A program made the translations under genes and the position numbers. 64,000 bases of DNA from Clostridium sp031626875 (GTDB lineage: Bacteria; Bacillota; Clostridia; Clostridiales; Clostridiaceae), in NCBI RefSeq assembly GCF_031626875.1, contig NZ_JANDMF010000018.1, positions 1-64,000 of the forward strand, read 5' to 3'. Positions 26,421 to 36,375 of the stretch are shown in pieces; the stretch's first letter is position 1; each line of letters starts with the position of its first letter. A model generated the notes under the pieces. It saw only the letters and a list, made by a program, of their open reading frames with translations, was not told the origin of the DNA and ran no database searches.

Positions 26421-28013
26421 TTAGCTATTTAAAATCTTAATAGCTTCATCTCTATAAGAATCCATAATATAAGGAATCTTAGTTACATTAGTACATTCTT
26501 CAGTAAGACTCATAAGGTCTTTTCTAGACAAAGAAGGAACATCAAAACATCTTGCTCCTGCCATAAGTTGTTGAAGCCCAACCTTAATTTTATCAGAATA
26601 ACTATAAATACCGATAGCTCCAAGAGGAATATTTTTTATTTCTTTAGAACCTACTAAATCTTTAATTTTTTCATAACAAACAAATATTTCTTCAGGAGTT
26701 TTACCAAATTCACTAACTGTTTTAGGAAGGTTGTTAGATTTAATCCATTCATCTATATTCTTTCCTACCATACCAGGAATCATAAGAGCTCTACCCATAC
26801 AAACTGCTTTTACAAAAGGTGAACCTAAAGCTAATGCTTTAAATATTCCATCTTCAGAAGAAAAACCTCCAGCAAAAGCAACATCAGGAACTTTTTCACC
26901 CTTATCTTGCAAGAGTTTTAAGAATTCATAGGCTGCTGAATGTAAGTAGATAGATGGCATACCCCATTCTTCCATCATTCTCCAAGGACTCATTCCAGTG
27001 CCTCCAGAAGCACCATCTATAGTTAATAAATCAATTTTAGCTTTAGAGGACCACTTTATTGCCATGGCAAGTTCTCTAAGACCATAAGCACCAGTCTTTA
27101 GCGTTATTCTTTTAAAACCTAGATTTCTAAGTCTTTGAACTTCTGTCATAAATCCATCTTCGCTAATAAATCCAAGACGACTATGTCTTTCAAATTCTTT
27201 GATTGAACCATCTTTAAAAGATGCTTGGTTAATTGGATCAGAAGGATCTGGAGTCACTATATATCCTCTTTTTTGTAATTCTAAAGCTCGGTCAATACTA
27301 TTAACCTTAATTTCGCCTCCTATACATTTTGCTCCCTGACCCCATTTTAATTCGATTGTTTCTATTCCATGTTTTTCTATAATATATTCAGCTACTCCAA
27401 GCCTCGTATCTTCAACGTTCATCTGTATAAGAAGTTCTCCAAATCCTTTATGATATCTTTTGTAAACTTCTATTCGTCTATCCATTTCAGGTGATAATTT
27501 TACCTTATTATTGCTATCTAATACAAGTCCAGGATCAATTCCACAAACATTTTCTCCACAAACAATAGTTATTCCAGAAATTGCAGCACCTATAGCAAAG
27601 TGTTCCCAGTTGTTTCTTGCAATTTCAGTTGAGCCAAGCGCTCCTGTAAAAATAGGAACACTCATTTTTACTTTTTTGTTCCATCCATATTCTGTTTCAG
27701 TATTAACTGTAGGGAAAAGAGCATTATCAGAATTTGCCACAGCGTCATTTGGAAGTCCTTTGCCACCTAGTGCATAACCATGTATGTTTAAATGTGAATA
27801 GTCTACTGGATAATCTTTATCTCCACCAGCAGTTATTTCTCCAAAAGGGCCTGGATAGATAAGTTCTCTACCACGAAAAGTAGATTTAAATACTTCACAG
27901 TTTCCACGGCATCCATCAATGCATCTTGAGCATAATCCACTTGAAGGAACTACGTTTCTTGAACGATTAAAAGTTCTTGTACAATCATTTGAATTTGGTT
28001 GTTCTAAATTCAT
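26421..28013 (-). CDS. FMN-binding glutamate synthase-like protein
   Basis: This 530-residue protein starts with a Cys-rich region (CSRCIDGCRGNCEVF, about residues 27-42) that could bind an iron-sulfur cluster. A TIM-barrel domain of the GltB FMN-binding family follows, with KWGQGAKCIGGE (about 224-235), LKTGAYG, LTIDGASGGTGMSPW and FAGGFSSEDGIFKALALGS. It lacks the glutamine amidotransferase domain of full GltB, so it matches the stand-alone 'glutamate synthase domain 2' proteins of anaerobes. The substrate may be glutamate from 2-oxoglutarate, but this is not certain for this subgroup. The start has a AGGAGG-type site. Confidence 0.88.
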   Translation of the reverse strand: MNLEQPNSNDCTRTFNRSRNVVPSSGLCSRCIDGCRGNCEVFKSTFRGRELIYPGPFGEITAGGDKDYPVDYSHLNIHGYALGGKGLPNDAVANSDNALFPTVNTETEYGWNKKVKMSVPIFTGALGSTEIARNNWEHFAIGAAISGITIVCGENVCGIDPGLVLDSNNKVKLSPEMDRRIEVYKRYHKGFGELLIQMNVEDTRLGVAEYIIEKHGIETIELKWGQGAKCIGGEIKVNSIDRALELQKRGYIVTPDPSDPINQASFKDGSIKEFERHSRLGFISEDGFMTEVQRLRNLGFKRITLKTGAYGLRELAMAIKWSSKAKIDLLTIDGASGGTGMSPWRMMEEWGMPSIYLHSAAYEFLKLLQDKGEKVPDVAFAGGFSSEDGIFKALALGSPFVKAVCMGRALMIPGMVGKNIDEWIKSNNLPKTVSEFGKTPEEIFVCYEKIKDLVGSKEIKNIPLGAIGIYSYSDKIKVGLQQLMAGARCFDVPSLSRKDLMSLTEECTNVTKIPYIMDSYRDEAIKILNS

Positions 28014-28214
28014 TTATAACCTCCTTGTATAATTTAATACTTAATAAAAAGATTTATAAATAAATTATATGAATAACTTAATAAAATTAAGCAAATTTAA
28101 TTAAAAATTAATATTAGTTTTAAAGTTAATATGATCTTGATTTTAATTTTTATAGGAAAATATACGCATTTTATTTCATAAATTTTGTTTTTGGGTTTAT
28201 ATGTTGAGAAAGCA

Positions 28215-28228
28215 TGACAAGTGTGTCA
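28215..28228. promoter_or_regulatory. Small palindrome upstream of the PanE-like gene
   Basis: TGACAAGTGTGTCA has 5-bp inverted arms (TGACA/TGTCA) and lies 75 bp before the PanE-like start, in the divergent region shared with the glutamate synthase-like gene. Candidate operator only. Confidence 0.3.
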
Positions 28229-28303
28229 ATATAACATGGTATGTGAGTAGATTATATTAGAAATTAAATTATATAGATAAAAGAAAGAGAGTGATTAGGT
28301 ACT

Positions 28304-29221
28304 ATGAGAATTACGATTATTGGTGCAGGAGCTATGGGAAATTTGTTTGGAGGATATTTATCTCTTGAGAATGAAGTATATATGATTGATGTAAATAAAC
28401 ATATAATAGATTCAATTAACCATAATGGTATAAATATTTTTGAAAAGAAGCTTCAAAGAACAATAAATTATAAAGTACAGGCTTTAATTGATACTTCTAA
28501 TATTGGAGAAATGGATTTAGTAATAATGTTTGTAAAGAATATTTACACTATTTCTGCATTAGAGAGTAATAGAAGTTTATTTGGAGAAAATACCTTAGTT
28601 ATGTCTTTGCAAAATGGTGCAGGGAATGATAGAGATTTAGAAAAGTTCATTAAGAAAGAAAATATTTTAATAGGAACAACTGAACATAATTGTCGTAATC
28701 TAGGCGAAGGTAAAATTTCACATGATGCTATAGGAGTAACAAATATTGGAATGATTATTTATAATGAAGAAAAACTTTCTAAAATTGAAAAGGTTTTTAA
28801 AGAATGTAATATAGAAACAAAAATATATGAGAATATTCAGGAGATAATTTGGAGAAAATTATTTATTAATATGTCACTTAATTCCATTACTGCAATCTTA
28901 CGATGTAAAGTTGGATATATTTATGATAGCAAGTACGCAACACACATTTTAGAAAATATTTTATCAGAAGCAGTTGATGTAGCGATTGCAGATGGAATGG
29001 ATTTTAATAAGGACGAAATAATTAAGAATATCCAAAAACATATTCATGAGGATTTTTATGAAATTATCACATCTATGAATCAAGATGTTTCAAATAAGAG
29101 GGAAACTGAAATAGATCATATTAATGGAGCTGTTGTAAAAGCAGGAAAGGAATATGGAATTCCTACTCCCTACAATGAATTTGTAGTAAATATAATTCAT
29201 GCTATTGAAGGATTGTATTAA
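28304..29221 (+). CDS. 2-dehydropantoate 2-reductase (PanE/ApbA family)
   Basis: This 305-residue protein starts with the NADP-binding motif GAGAMGNLFGGYLS. It shows the family order: VIMFVKNIYT, LQNGAGN, WRKLFINMSLNSITAIL (with the likely catalytic Lys) and a C-terminal all-helical domain ending EIDHINGAVVKAGKEYGIPTPYNEFV. PanE makes pantoate for coenzyme A, but several clostridial paralogues act on other 2-keto acids, so no gene symbol is given. Its stop is one base from that of the convergent gene. Confidence 0.88.
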   Translation: MRITIIGAGAMGNLFGGYLSLENEVYMIDVNKHIIDSINHNGINIFEKKLQRTINYKVQALIDTSNIGEMDLVIMFVKNIYTISALESNRSLFGENTLVMSLQNGAGNDRDLEKFIKKENILIGTTEHNCRNLGEGKISHDAIGVTNIGMIIYNEEKLSKIEKVFKECNIETKIYENIQEIIWRKLFINMSLNSITAILRCKVGYIYDSKYATHILENILSEAVDVAIADGMDFNKDEIIKNIQKHIHEDFYEIITSMNQDVSNKRETEIDHINGAVVKAGKEYGIPTPYNEFVVNIIHAIEGLY

Positions 29222-29222
29222 A

Positions 29223-29690
29223 TTATAAGGAGTTAATTTTGTTTTGTAATTTTTCTATTTCAGTCATTAAAGTGTTTATGTGAGATTCTAACTCATCTAT
29301 TCTTTTTGTAATAGATGAGTTTTGGCTATTTTGAGTACTGCTATTTTGGTTGGTATTGCAAAATGGATTATTTACATTGTAATTATTTGGACAAAAGTAT
29401 CTTCCGGGTCCCCCTTGGAAATATTGTTGTTGAGCATTATAAGTTAGTATCACTTGTCCAAGTAGCTCAAACCAATTTCCTAAGGCATTTTGAACATTAA
29501 AGGGTATATTACCTGAAATTATTTCTCCAAGTATTCCGCTTATTGCAACAAATAATTCTGGATTTAAATTTTGAAATCCATTTGGTATATCAAAACATCC
29601 TGGGTTATTTTTAGTTTCTGAATTGTTTGGATTAGTATATCCACAAGCTTTTAATAAATCTTCAAAATTGCTCCATCCATTAAAATCCAT
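29223..29690 (-). CDS. Hypothetical protein with C-terminal coiled coil
   Basis: This 155-residue protein is not recognised. Residues 1-70 are mixed and polar, with a short hydrophobic patch PELFVAISGILGEIISG. An Asn/Gln-rich middle (CPNNYNVNNPFCNTNQNSSTQNSQN) leads to a heptad-like coiled coil at about 127-155 (RIDELESHINTLMTEIEKLQNKI). There is no signal peptide. Asn/Gln-rich linkers and short coiled coils are frequent in clostridial spore-layer proteins, but nothing here proves that. Its stop is 2 bp from the convergent PanE-like gene, with no terminator between. Confidence 0.6.
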   Translation of the reverse strand: MDFNGWSNFEDLLKACGYTNPNNSETKNNPGCFDIPNGFQNLNPELFVAISGILGEIISGNIPFNVQNALGNWFELLGQVILTYNAQQQYFQGGPGRYFCPNNYNVNNPFCNTNQNSSTQNSQNSSITKRIDELESHINTLMTEIEKLQNKINSL

Positions 29691-30094
29691 GACTTCCTCT
29701 TAATATAAGTACTTTCATTTATTATATTTATATCATATTATAATTGTTACTTTAGTATATGGAATAATATGGGATTTTAATTTATTAACAATGATTAAGA
29801 AATATTAAAGATTTTATGTAAAATTAGATTTTTATTCTTCAACATAGAGTTGTAGGATATTATATTTTGCATAAATAATTAATAAACTTGTATATTTCTG
29901 ATGCATTTTGGTAATGGAATTGTGCTATATCACTTCTGGTATACAAGATTAAACGGTAAAAATTACAGGTTAATTTATATATACTTATAGAAAAGATTAT
30001 CTTTTAAGAATAAAAATATAGATATAACTCAGTGATTATGCGGAAATTTAAAAGTGCAAAATAATTAACAATATCATTGCTAATTATTTTACTG

Positions 30095-30123
30095 TTGTAT
30101 TTTGTATAAACATGTAGTATACT
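30095..30123 (+). promoter_or_regulatory. Promoter upstream of the GPH symporter
   Basis: TTGTAT (30095-30100), 17 bp, TATACT (30118-30123). It lies just upstream of two operator-like sequences and about 410 bp before the gene. Confidence 0.5.
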
Positions 30124-30152
30124 AAAAAAAGAAATTGGTATTAGAGTGTAAA

Positions 30153-30167
30153 TTGTTAACGTATGCA
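30153..30167 (+). promoter_or_regulatory. LacI/CcpA-like operator 1
   Basis: TTGTTAACGTATGCA has the central AACG-type core of LacI-family sites and differs at two positions from the copy at 30247. It lies ~30 bp downstream of the promoter, so repression by roadblock is plausible. Confidence 0.5.
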
Positions 30168-30246
30168 AATAAAATTAAAATTTAAACATTCATTTTTAAA
30201 GATTTTTTTGATAATTATTAAAAAGATTAAATACATTAGCCATTGA

Positions 30247-30261
30247 TTGTTAACGTGTACA
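30247..30261 (+). promoter_or_regulatory. LacI/CcpA-like operator 2
   Basis: TTGTTAACGTGTACA, 94 bp after operator 1, is partly palindromic about the central CG (TGTTAAC / GTGTACA). It resembles the site at 45686 upstream of pectinesterase. Confidence 0.5.
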
Positions 30262-30537
30262 GAAAAAAATTGAATTTAGAACTTTTTAGAAATTTATTTG
30301 TGATTTATTAAACAATCATTAAAAAAAGGAAATATCCTAAAAATTGCTAAAGTATTTAAAAAATTATAAATGAAAAATAAAAGATGATTATCTTTGTTAT
30401 ATAGTTTAAGAGTTGATACTTAGTATTAATTTTGAGTAAAAACTCATTTTGTGAAAACCTTTATAAATAGAAATTTTGTAAAGAGTAAGTAAATAATAAA
30501 AAATGAGATGAGAAATTATTTATAAGGAGAAGATCTT

Positions 30538-31884
30538 ATGAAAAAGCTATCTTTAAAAGAGAAAATTTCCTATGGGTTTGGTGATTTTGGAAATGGATTC
30601 ATGTTCGATTTAGGACAAGCATACCTTTCTAAATTCTTTACTGATGTATGTGGCATACCAGCTGCACAAGCAAAGAATATATTTGTATTTACAAAAATAT
30701 TTGATGCATTTATGGATCCGATAGCAGGGTCGGTAATTGATGCTAGAAAGCCAAGTAAAACTGGTAAGTTTAGACCAGTTATGATGATTTCAAGTATTAT
30801 ACTTGCAGCATTAACAGTGTTTACATTTACTATGCCTGATATGTCAGTAGGTAATAAATTAATATATGCATATGCAGCATATATGATATGGGGGCTTGTA
30901 TATTCTTTTACAAATATTCCATATGGTTCTTTAGCATCTGTTATGACACAAGATGTTAATGATAGAAGTCAAATGGCAACATTTAGACAAGCAGGGTCTT
31001 TAGGTGCTCAGTTAATTACTGGAGTTGCATTTGTACCTATATTAACACATTTTACAGATCCTAAAATTGGATATCCTATAGCAGCAGCTATTATGGCACT
31101 AATAGGAATAATTGCATTCTTTATTTGTTTTAAAAATACTAGAGAACACATTCAACCTAAAGCAAAAGTACAAGAAAAATTAACTTTTGCAGATTATAAA
31201 GGAGCAATATTTGCTAACAAACCATTAATTGCTATAATCATTATGACTTTATTTACAATATCAGCTATGAATGCAAATAACCAAATGATGATATATTACT
31301 GTCAATATGCTCTTGGTAATGTTGAACTTCAACCAGTTATAAATACAATAATGATTGGATGTTCTATAATAGGAATAGCAGCTATTCCAAAGCTTGTTTC
31401 TAAGTTCGGAAAAAAGAAAACAGCTATGATAGGATTTGCTATTAGTATAGTTGCTAATGGATTAAATTTTATATTACCAGCAAACTTCTATACTTTCACA
31501 GCACTTGTTACTATAGGATACATAGGATTAGCTATACCAAATGGTGTAACATGGGCTATGGTATCAGATTGTATAGATTATAGTGAATGGAATACTGGAA
31601 AGAGAAAAGAAGGAATAATCTATTCTGCATTTAACTTTGCAAGAAAGATAGCACAATCTTTAGCAGCATATGTTACTTTAGGAGCACTAGGATTAACAGG
31701 ATATGTCCCAAATGCAGTACAAACTTCAAGTGCATTATTTGGAATGAAAGCTGTAATGGCATTATATCCAGCAGTTGCATTAACTTTAGCAGCAATTGTT
31801 GTATTTGTATTATATGATTTAACAGATGAAAAATTCAATTCAATTGTTAAAGAGTTACAAGAAGGAAAATTTAGAAATAATTAA
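30538..31884 (+). CDS. GPH-family sugar:cation symporter
   Basis: This 448-residue, 12-span protein begins KEKISYGFGDFGNGFMFDLGQAYLSKFFTDVCGI and continues FDAFMDPIAGSVIDA, the MelB/XylP/UidB (glycoside-pentoside-hexuronide) signature with its cation-site Asp residues. TNIPYGSLASVMT and YSEWNTGKRKEGIIYSAFNFARKIAQS are also typical. It imports an oligosaccharide, glycoside or uronide with a cation. The long leader carries LacI-like operators similar to one before pectinesterase, which hints at pectin-derived sugars. AAGGAG precedes the start. Confidence 0.93.
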   Translation: MKKLSLKEKISYGFGDFGNGFMFDLGQAYLSKFFTDVCGIPAAQAKNIFVFTKIFDAFMDPIAGSVIDARKPSKTGKFRPVMMISSIILAALTVFTFTMPDMSVGNKLIYAYAAYMIWGLVYSFTNIPYGSLASVMTQDVNDRSQMATFRQAGSLGAQLITGVAFVPILTHFTDPKIGYPIAAAIMALIGIIAFFICFKNTREHIQPKAKVQEKLTFADYKGAIFANKPLIAIIIMTLFTISAMNANNQMMIYYCQYALGNVELQPVINTIMIGCSIIGIAAIPKLVSKFGKKKTAMIGFAISIVANGLNFILPANFYTFTALVTIGYIGLAIPNGVTWAMVSDCIDYSEWNTGKRKEGIIYSAFNFARKIAQSLAAYVTLGALGLTGYVPNAVQTSSALFGMKAVMALYPAVALTLAAIVVFVLYDLTDEKFNSIVKELQEGKFRNN

Positions 31885-31899
31885 TAAGTAGAATAAATT

Positions 31900-31937
31900 A
31901 AAGTGCAGAGTGAATTATTTTTCACTCTGCACTTTGT
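31900..31937. terminator. Bidirectional terminator, symporter / glucosaminidase
   Basis: AAAGTGCAGAGTGAA and TTCACTCTGCACTTT (31900-31935) form a perfect 15-bp stem. It overlaps the last codons of the convergent minus-strand gene. Confidence 0.8.
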
Positions 31938-32844
31938 TGTCTATAAGTTGTAAATTATTTTCCCTTATTATATTAGTTATTAAATCAGCATAAATATTAT
32001 TTCCTTTTTCATCTTCTATTGTACTATAACCAGCATTTTCAATAGCCTGAGCCTGTTTTATATATTGTGAATAATTGAAGACACCACTTTCTTTATAACG
32101 TTTATTATCAGAAATAAATTTGCCATAATCATCTAAAGATTCATTTATATTGTCATAACTTCTAAAATTGTCTTTTATAGTTTTGTTGTAATATTCAGAT
32201 GTAGTCATATTTACACTTTTTCCCTTCCAACTATTATCAGCTTTTATTCCAAATAAATTATTTGCTTTAGTACTGAGTTCGGATTTTCCCCAACTTGATT
32301 CTAAAACAGCTTGAGATATAGTGATAGAAGGAAGAATCTTATATTTTTTATATATTTCAATTGCTTTTGGAGTAAGTTCATTAATAAATTTTTTAGTTTC
32401 AGAAGTTTCTTTTAAATTATCTGGAACTAAACCAATATGGGTTAATTGCTCTATATATTTGTAAGTCTTTTCTTTTTGCGATTTTGTAAATGATAATTCA
32501 TTTAATATATAATCTAAACTGACAAGTGTGAAGTTATTATTACTATTGTTTGATTTAAAAAAAGTTTTTCCTAATTCTTGAATGCTCTCATCAGTAGATT
32601 TTGAAAGATCTTTTTTATATCTTACATAATCAATTGCTGCTAGATATTGCCAGTTTACTTGAAGCTTGTCTTCGCTTATGGTATCAGTTGAATTAATATA
32701 GAGTTTGATTTCTGAATTATTTAATTTTATCCTGTCATTTTTTTGATAAAAGTATAGTATTGTCAATCCAATACATGAAATAACAAGTAGTGAAAAGATT
32801 GTTTTAACTATCCTTAATAATTTTCTTCTAAATTTTTCGTTCAT
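31915..32844 (-). CDS. Membrane-anchored GH73 glucosaminidase
   Basis: One N-terminal transmembrane segment (about residues 10-28) anchors the 309-residue protein. The C-terminal ~150 residues form a mannosyl-glycoprotein endo-beta-N-acetylglucosaminidase domain (GH73). ITISQAVLESSWGKSELSTKANNLFGIK contains the catalytic Glu, and SYDNINESLDDYGKFI and a Y-rich end (AIENAGYSTIEDEKGNNIYADLI) follow as in FlgJ/LytG-type enzymes. It probably trims peptidoglycan outside the membrane. The first ~150 residues after the anchor are unassigned. Confidence 0.9.
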   Translation of the reverse strand: MNEKFRRKLLRIVKTIFSLLVISCIGLTILYFYQKNDRIKLNNSEIKLYINSTDTISEDKLQVNWQYLAAIDYVRYKKDLSKSTDESIQELGKTFFKSNNSNNNFTLVSLDYILNELSFTKSQKEKTYKYIEQLTHIGLVPDNLKETSETKKFINELTPKAIEIYKKYKILPSITISQAVLESSWGKSELSTKANNLFGIKADNSWKGKSVNMTTSEYYNKTIKDNFRSYDNINESLDDYGKFISDNKRYKESGVFNYSQYIKQAQAIENAGYSTIEDEKGNNIYADLITNIIRENNLQLIDNKVQSEK

Positions 32845-33077
32845 ATATTCCTCTTAATATTTCTATAAATTATTAATCAATAAGACATTTATTAAATGCT
32901 TAAGACATAATTATAGTATCATAATAGTTGTTGGATTTTGACATATTAAAGCAATATTAATAATTTCTTAAATATTTTAAGCTTATTTTATTAACTGTTC
33001 TTTATAAGTGTTTACATATGAATGAGAAATGATATACAATATATGTATTGTTATATATATTATGGGAGATAATTGAA

Positions 33078-33446
33078 ATGAAAAAAATAAAATTTGGAGT
33101 TGTTCTTTTGGTTGTAGTTTTAGGAATAGGAATTTATTATTATAAGTTTATTTCAGATTTTTCTTGTTTAGCTGATATTAAAGGTGATATTACATCAACG
33201 CAAAGTAATGGTTCAGAAGCAACTTTTCAAGTTGAAAAGGGTGAAAAAATTAAATTCGTTTGCAACTCTGTAGTTCAGCAAGGAAATTTGAAAATAACTT
33301 TAAATGATGCAAATGGGAGAGCAATAAAAGACTTTGATATAAATAAAAAATATTCTGAAGAATTTACTTTTGAAAGTCATGGAGAATATGGAATATCAGC
33401 TAAGTATAGTGATTTTATAGGAAGTTTTAATGTTAAATGCAAATAA
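33078..33446 (+). CDS. Small membrane-anchored or secreted hypothetical protein
   Basis: A 122-residue protein with a hydrophobic N-terminal segment (about 6-22, FGVVLLVVVLGIGIYYY), followed by ~95 residues of beta-strand-like sequence with two Cys. It has the look of a small Ig-like or lipid-facing fold (GNLKITLNDANGRAIKDFDI ... FESHGEYGISAKYSDFIGSF). There is no lipobox. An earlier in-frame ATG (33048) is rejected because GGGAG at 33064 fits ATG 33078. Not recognised further. Confidence 0.6.
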   Translation: MKKIKFGVVLLVVVLGIGIYYYKFISDFSCLADIKGDITSTQSNGSEATFQVEKGEKIKFVCNSVVQQGNLKITLNDANGRAIKDFDINKKYSEEFTFESHGEYGISAKYSDFIGSFNVKCK

Positions 33447-33484
33447 AAAAATTAAAAATTATATATGCTAAAATAAGAAAAGTT

Positions 33485-33542
33485 GAAAAACTCTCCTTTT
33501 TCTCATAAGCAAATTTGTTCATGAGTAAAAGAGGAGTTTTTT
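33485..33542. terminator. Bidirectional terminator before nudC
   Basis: AAAACTCTCCTTTT plus CTCAT pairs imperfectly with ATGAG plus AAAAGAGGAGTTTTTT across a 14-nt loop. It is T-rich on both strands and lies between convergent genes. Confidence 0.7.
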
Positions 33543-33547
33543 ACAAG

Positions 33548-34369
33548 TTAAATATCACCTTTAAATTTACATATCATTTCATTAGTAAGACTGATTCCAT
33601 CATATTGAACTTCAATTTTTTCTCTTTCAACCCAAATTGCTTCAGAAAGTTCATTTTCATCTAGAGTTATTTCTGAATTACCATCAAGTTCAGCAAAATA
33701 TCCAATAAGTAAACTTTCTGAGAATCCCCATGGTTGAGATTTATAATATTTTATATTTTTAACCTTAACTCCTACCTCTTCCATAACCTCTCTTTTTACA
33801 GTTTCCTCTGGTGTTTCACCAATCTCTACAAATCCAGCAACTAGAGCATATCTTGTATATTCTCTACCAGCATACTTGGTAAGAAGTAATTTATCACCAT
33901 CATAAATAGCAACTATAACAGCAGGAGAAATTTTTGGATAAATCATATTATGACAATCTTCACAAAGTAGCATTCTTTCTTTTTTATCAGCTACTAATTC
34001 ATGTCCACATCTACCACAATATTTATTATTTTTATACCATGAATTTAAATGGTAAGCTGTAACACCTGCATAGGCATAATATTTTGGGGAAGAAGTTCTC
34101 AATAAGTTTATATTTTCAAAGGTAAAACCTTCGATTTTTATTTCACTTTCTACTTGAGCTAGAAAAAAGTCATGTTCATCTATTCTAAATAAATATATAT
34201 AATTAGCTTTTATATTTTGAAAGTCACTATATTTTGGATAAGTTATAACTCCATTAGCATTATTTGATAGAATGGTATTTTCTTTATAATATAAAATAAA
34301 GCTATCATTATTAGGTTTTTTTTCTATATATTCATTATGAAGTATATTTGGATGTATATCTTGAATCAT
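33548..34369 (-). CDS. nudC: NADH pyrophosphatase (NudC family)
   Basis: The order of parts is diagnostic: an N-terminal NUDIX-like region, a zinc ribbon (CGRCG ... LCEDC, about residues 113-136), then a Nudix box GFVEIGETPEETVKREVMEEVG and the NADH-specific SQPWGFSES motif. It hydrolyses NAD(H), releasing NMN(H) and AMP, or removes NAD caps from RNA. An in-frame ATG six codons upstream is possible, but its first codons contain the GAGGAGA ribosome site that correctly serves the ATG at 34369, so the shorter 273-residue form is preferred. Confidence 0.93.
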   Translation of the reverse strand: MIQDIHPNILHNEYIEKKPNNDSFILYYKENTILSNNANGVITYPKYSDFQNIKANYIYLFRIDEHDFFLAQVESEIKIEGFTFENINLLRTSSPKYYAYAGVTAYHLNSWYKNNKYCGRCGHELVADKKERMLLCEDCHNMIYPKISPAVIVAIYDGDKLLLTKYAGREYTRYALVAGFVEIGETPEETVKREVMEEVGVKVKNIKYYKSQPWGFSESLLIGYFAELDGNSEITLDENELSEAIWVEREKIEVQYDGISLTNEMICKFKGDI

Positions 34370-34579
34370 ATTTTTACGTCTCCTCATTTCATTAGATTTG
34401 TCAAATAGCTGTGAACAAGCTTGTCCAATTCAATCTGCTATTTAAACCCATGTAATTATTTTACCACTATATAGACCTATTGCAACAATACAGTTTCTTA
34501 TAATGTATATAAAAAATATGTTATAGTTATTGTAGTAAAATAAGTTAAATTATAACATGATTAATTAAAGAGGATAGAG

Positions 34580-35248
34580 ATGAGAAAAAGAATTTTATTG
34601 ATAGAAGATGATATTAAGTTAACAAAGTACATGGAGGAATATTTAACTGCTTATGATTATTCAATCAAAACTATTAAAGATTTTGATAACATACAAGAAG
34701 AGATAAGTAGTGCAAAAAGTGATTTAATACTTTTGGATATAAATCTTCCAAGGTTTGATGGATTTTATTTTTTAAAAATAATTAGAAACAATAGCAACAT
34801 ACCTGTTATTATTGTTTCTTCAAGAAGTGAAGAAGGAGAACAAATTAGAGGGATGGAACTTGGAGCAGATGATTATATAACAAAGCCATTTAGTATGGGA
34901 ATACTATTAGCAAAAATAAATGCTATTATTAGAAGGACAAATACATCAAAAGAAAATATTATAGAAGTTAAAGGAATAAAGCTTATTTGTGAAGGAATGG
35001 AGATAATGATAGATGAGAAAAGCATCCCCTTATCAAAAAATGAGTACAAGCTACTAAAGCTATTTTTTATAAATCATGAAAAGGTGGTTACAAGGGAAGA
35101 ATTACTTGAGAATTTATGGGATGAAGATGATTTTGTAGATGATAATACATTAACAGTTAACATAACAAGGCTAAAGAAAATGTTGAAGGATAATAATGTA
35201 CAATTGGCTGTGGAAACAAAAAGGGGGATTGGATATGTCCTTAGGTAA
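34580..35248 (+). CDS. BceR-like OmpR-family response regulator
   Basis: The receiver has the acidic ED/DD at 9-11, phospho-acceptor Asp53 (LILLDINLP), SSRS and KPFS. The C-terminal winged helix ends ETKRGIGYVLR. It overlaps the downstream kinase by 14 bp. With that kinase and the ABC genes it forms a classic BceRS-AB antimicrobial-peptide resistance module. GAGGAT precedes the start. Confidence 0.93.
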   Translation: MRKRILLIEDDIKLTKYMEEYLTAYDYSIKTIKDFDNIQEEISSAKSDLILLDINLPRFDGFYFLKIIRNNSNIPVIIVSSRSEEGEQIRGMELGADDYITKPFSMGILLAKINAIIRRTNTSKENIIEVKGIKLICEGMEIMIDEKSIPLSKNEYKLLKLFFINHEKVVTREELLENLWDEDDFVDDNTLTVNITRLKKMLKDNNVQLAVETKRGIGYVLR

Positions 35249-36215
35249 GTTAATAAGAATTACATTAAATAAAGAGAAAGTTTTTATTTCTCTTTATTTA
35301 TGCAACTTGTTTTGTATAATGCTGTTTTATTATTTTATTTATGATAAACATTTTATAGCTTATCCTATTTTATTAAGTTCATTCTTCTTAATTTTATATT
35401 TGAGTTATAAATTATACATATATAATTGCTTCTATAGTTCATTAGAAGAAGCAAAAACAAGTCCAGATTATAAAGTGAAGGACAGTGTGTTTGAGGATAT
35501 ATTTGAAGATATTAAAGAAATACATAATAGTTATATTTCTAAGATATATACTTTGGAGAATAATAGAGTAGAAAAGGAAAAATTACTAACAGAGTGGATT
35601 CATAATATGAAGACTTCAGTTGCAGTGATGAATTTAGCTATAGATAAATTGCCAAATAAAGATGTGATTTCTGATATAAGATATGAAAATAGTTTATTGC
35701 AGAAAAATTTAGAAGGTGCATTAAACCTATTTAGGCTTGAGGAGTTTTCAAGAGATTATGTGCCTGAAGTTATAAATTTAAAGGAACTTGTGAAGAAAAG
35801 CATAAATTCACAGAAAAGAAATTTTATTTATGGTGATATCTTTCCAGATGTAAGAATTCCAGAGAATCATTTTATTTTATCAGACAAAAAATGGAGTGAA
35901 TATGTATTAGTTCAGATTATAAGTAATGCAATAAAATATTCATATACAAAAGGAAAAGTAAGTTTTAGAAGTGAGGAAACTGATAAAAACATTATGCTCT
36001 ACATAGAAGATACAGGAGTAGGAATAAAAACAGAGGATTTACCAAGGATTTTTGATGTGTTTTTTACAGGTAGTAATGGTAGAAATGAGGAAAAGTCTTC
36101 AGGAATAGGATTGTATATGTGTAAGTGTATTTGTGATAATTTAGGTGATAAAATACAGATTGTTTCAGAGTGGAATAAAGGGACAAGTGTTAAGATTACT
36201 TACATAAAAAATTAA
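35235..36215 (+). CDS. BceS-like intramembrane-sensing histidine kinase
   Basis: Two closely spaced transmembrane segments (about 16-36 and 41-63) with almost no extracellular loop are the hallmark of intramembrane-sensing kinases, which read the state of a partner ABC permease. The phospho-acceptor His123 lies in EWIHNMKT, the BceS-type H box. QIISNAIKYS, DTGVGI, FDVFFTG and SGIGLYMCK complete the ATPase core. The correct start is the ATG at 35235, inside the end of the regulator gene (GGGGGAT just before); an earlier in-frame ATG at 35196 is less likely. Confidence 0.93.
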   Translation: MSLGKLIRITLNKEKVFISLYLCNLFCIMLFYYFIYDKHFIAYPILLSSFFLILYLSYKLYIYNCFYSSLEEAKTSPDYKVKDSVFEDIFEDIKEIHNSYISKIYTLENNRVEKEKLLTEWIHNMKTSVAVMNLAIDKLPNKDVISDIRYENSLLQKNLEGALNLFRLEEFSRDYVPEVINLKELVKKSINSQKRNFIYGDIFPDVRIPENHFILSDKKWSEYVLVQIISNAIKYSYTKGKVSFRSEETDKNIMLYIEDTGVGIKTEDLPRIFDVFFTGSNGRNEEKSSGIGLYMCKCICDNLGDKIQIVSEWNKGTSVKITYIKN

Positions 36216-36375
36216 CAACCTTTCATCAGTGTAAGGTTAGGTAAGTTAAATCGATTTGTGAATATATAGATTGATAATATACTTTAGATAAGGCATATGT
36301 AAGAAAATAAACTAGCATGCTGACTTGTTGTTTTCTGGAATATACCTAAAGTTAAGGAAAGAAGTGAGAAAAGTT

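Larger units (their letters stand above)
29691..30537. other. Long AT-rich regulatory interval upstream of the sugar symporter
   Basis: No credible gene was found in these 847 bp. They hold a promoter (30095-30123), two LacI/CcpA-like operators (30153 and 30247), and imperfectly similar DNA after each operator, giving a leader of about 400 nt before the symporter. The left end contains the upstream signals of the minus-strand gene ending at 29690. Confidence 0.6.
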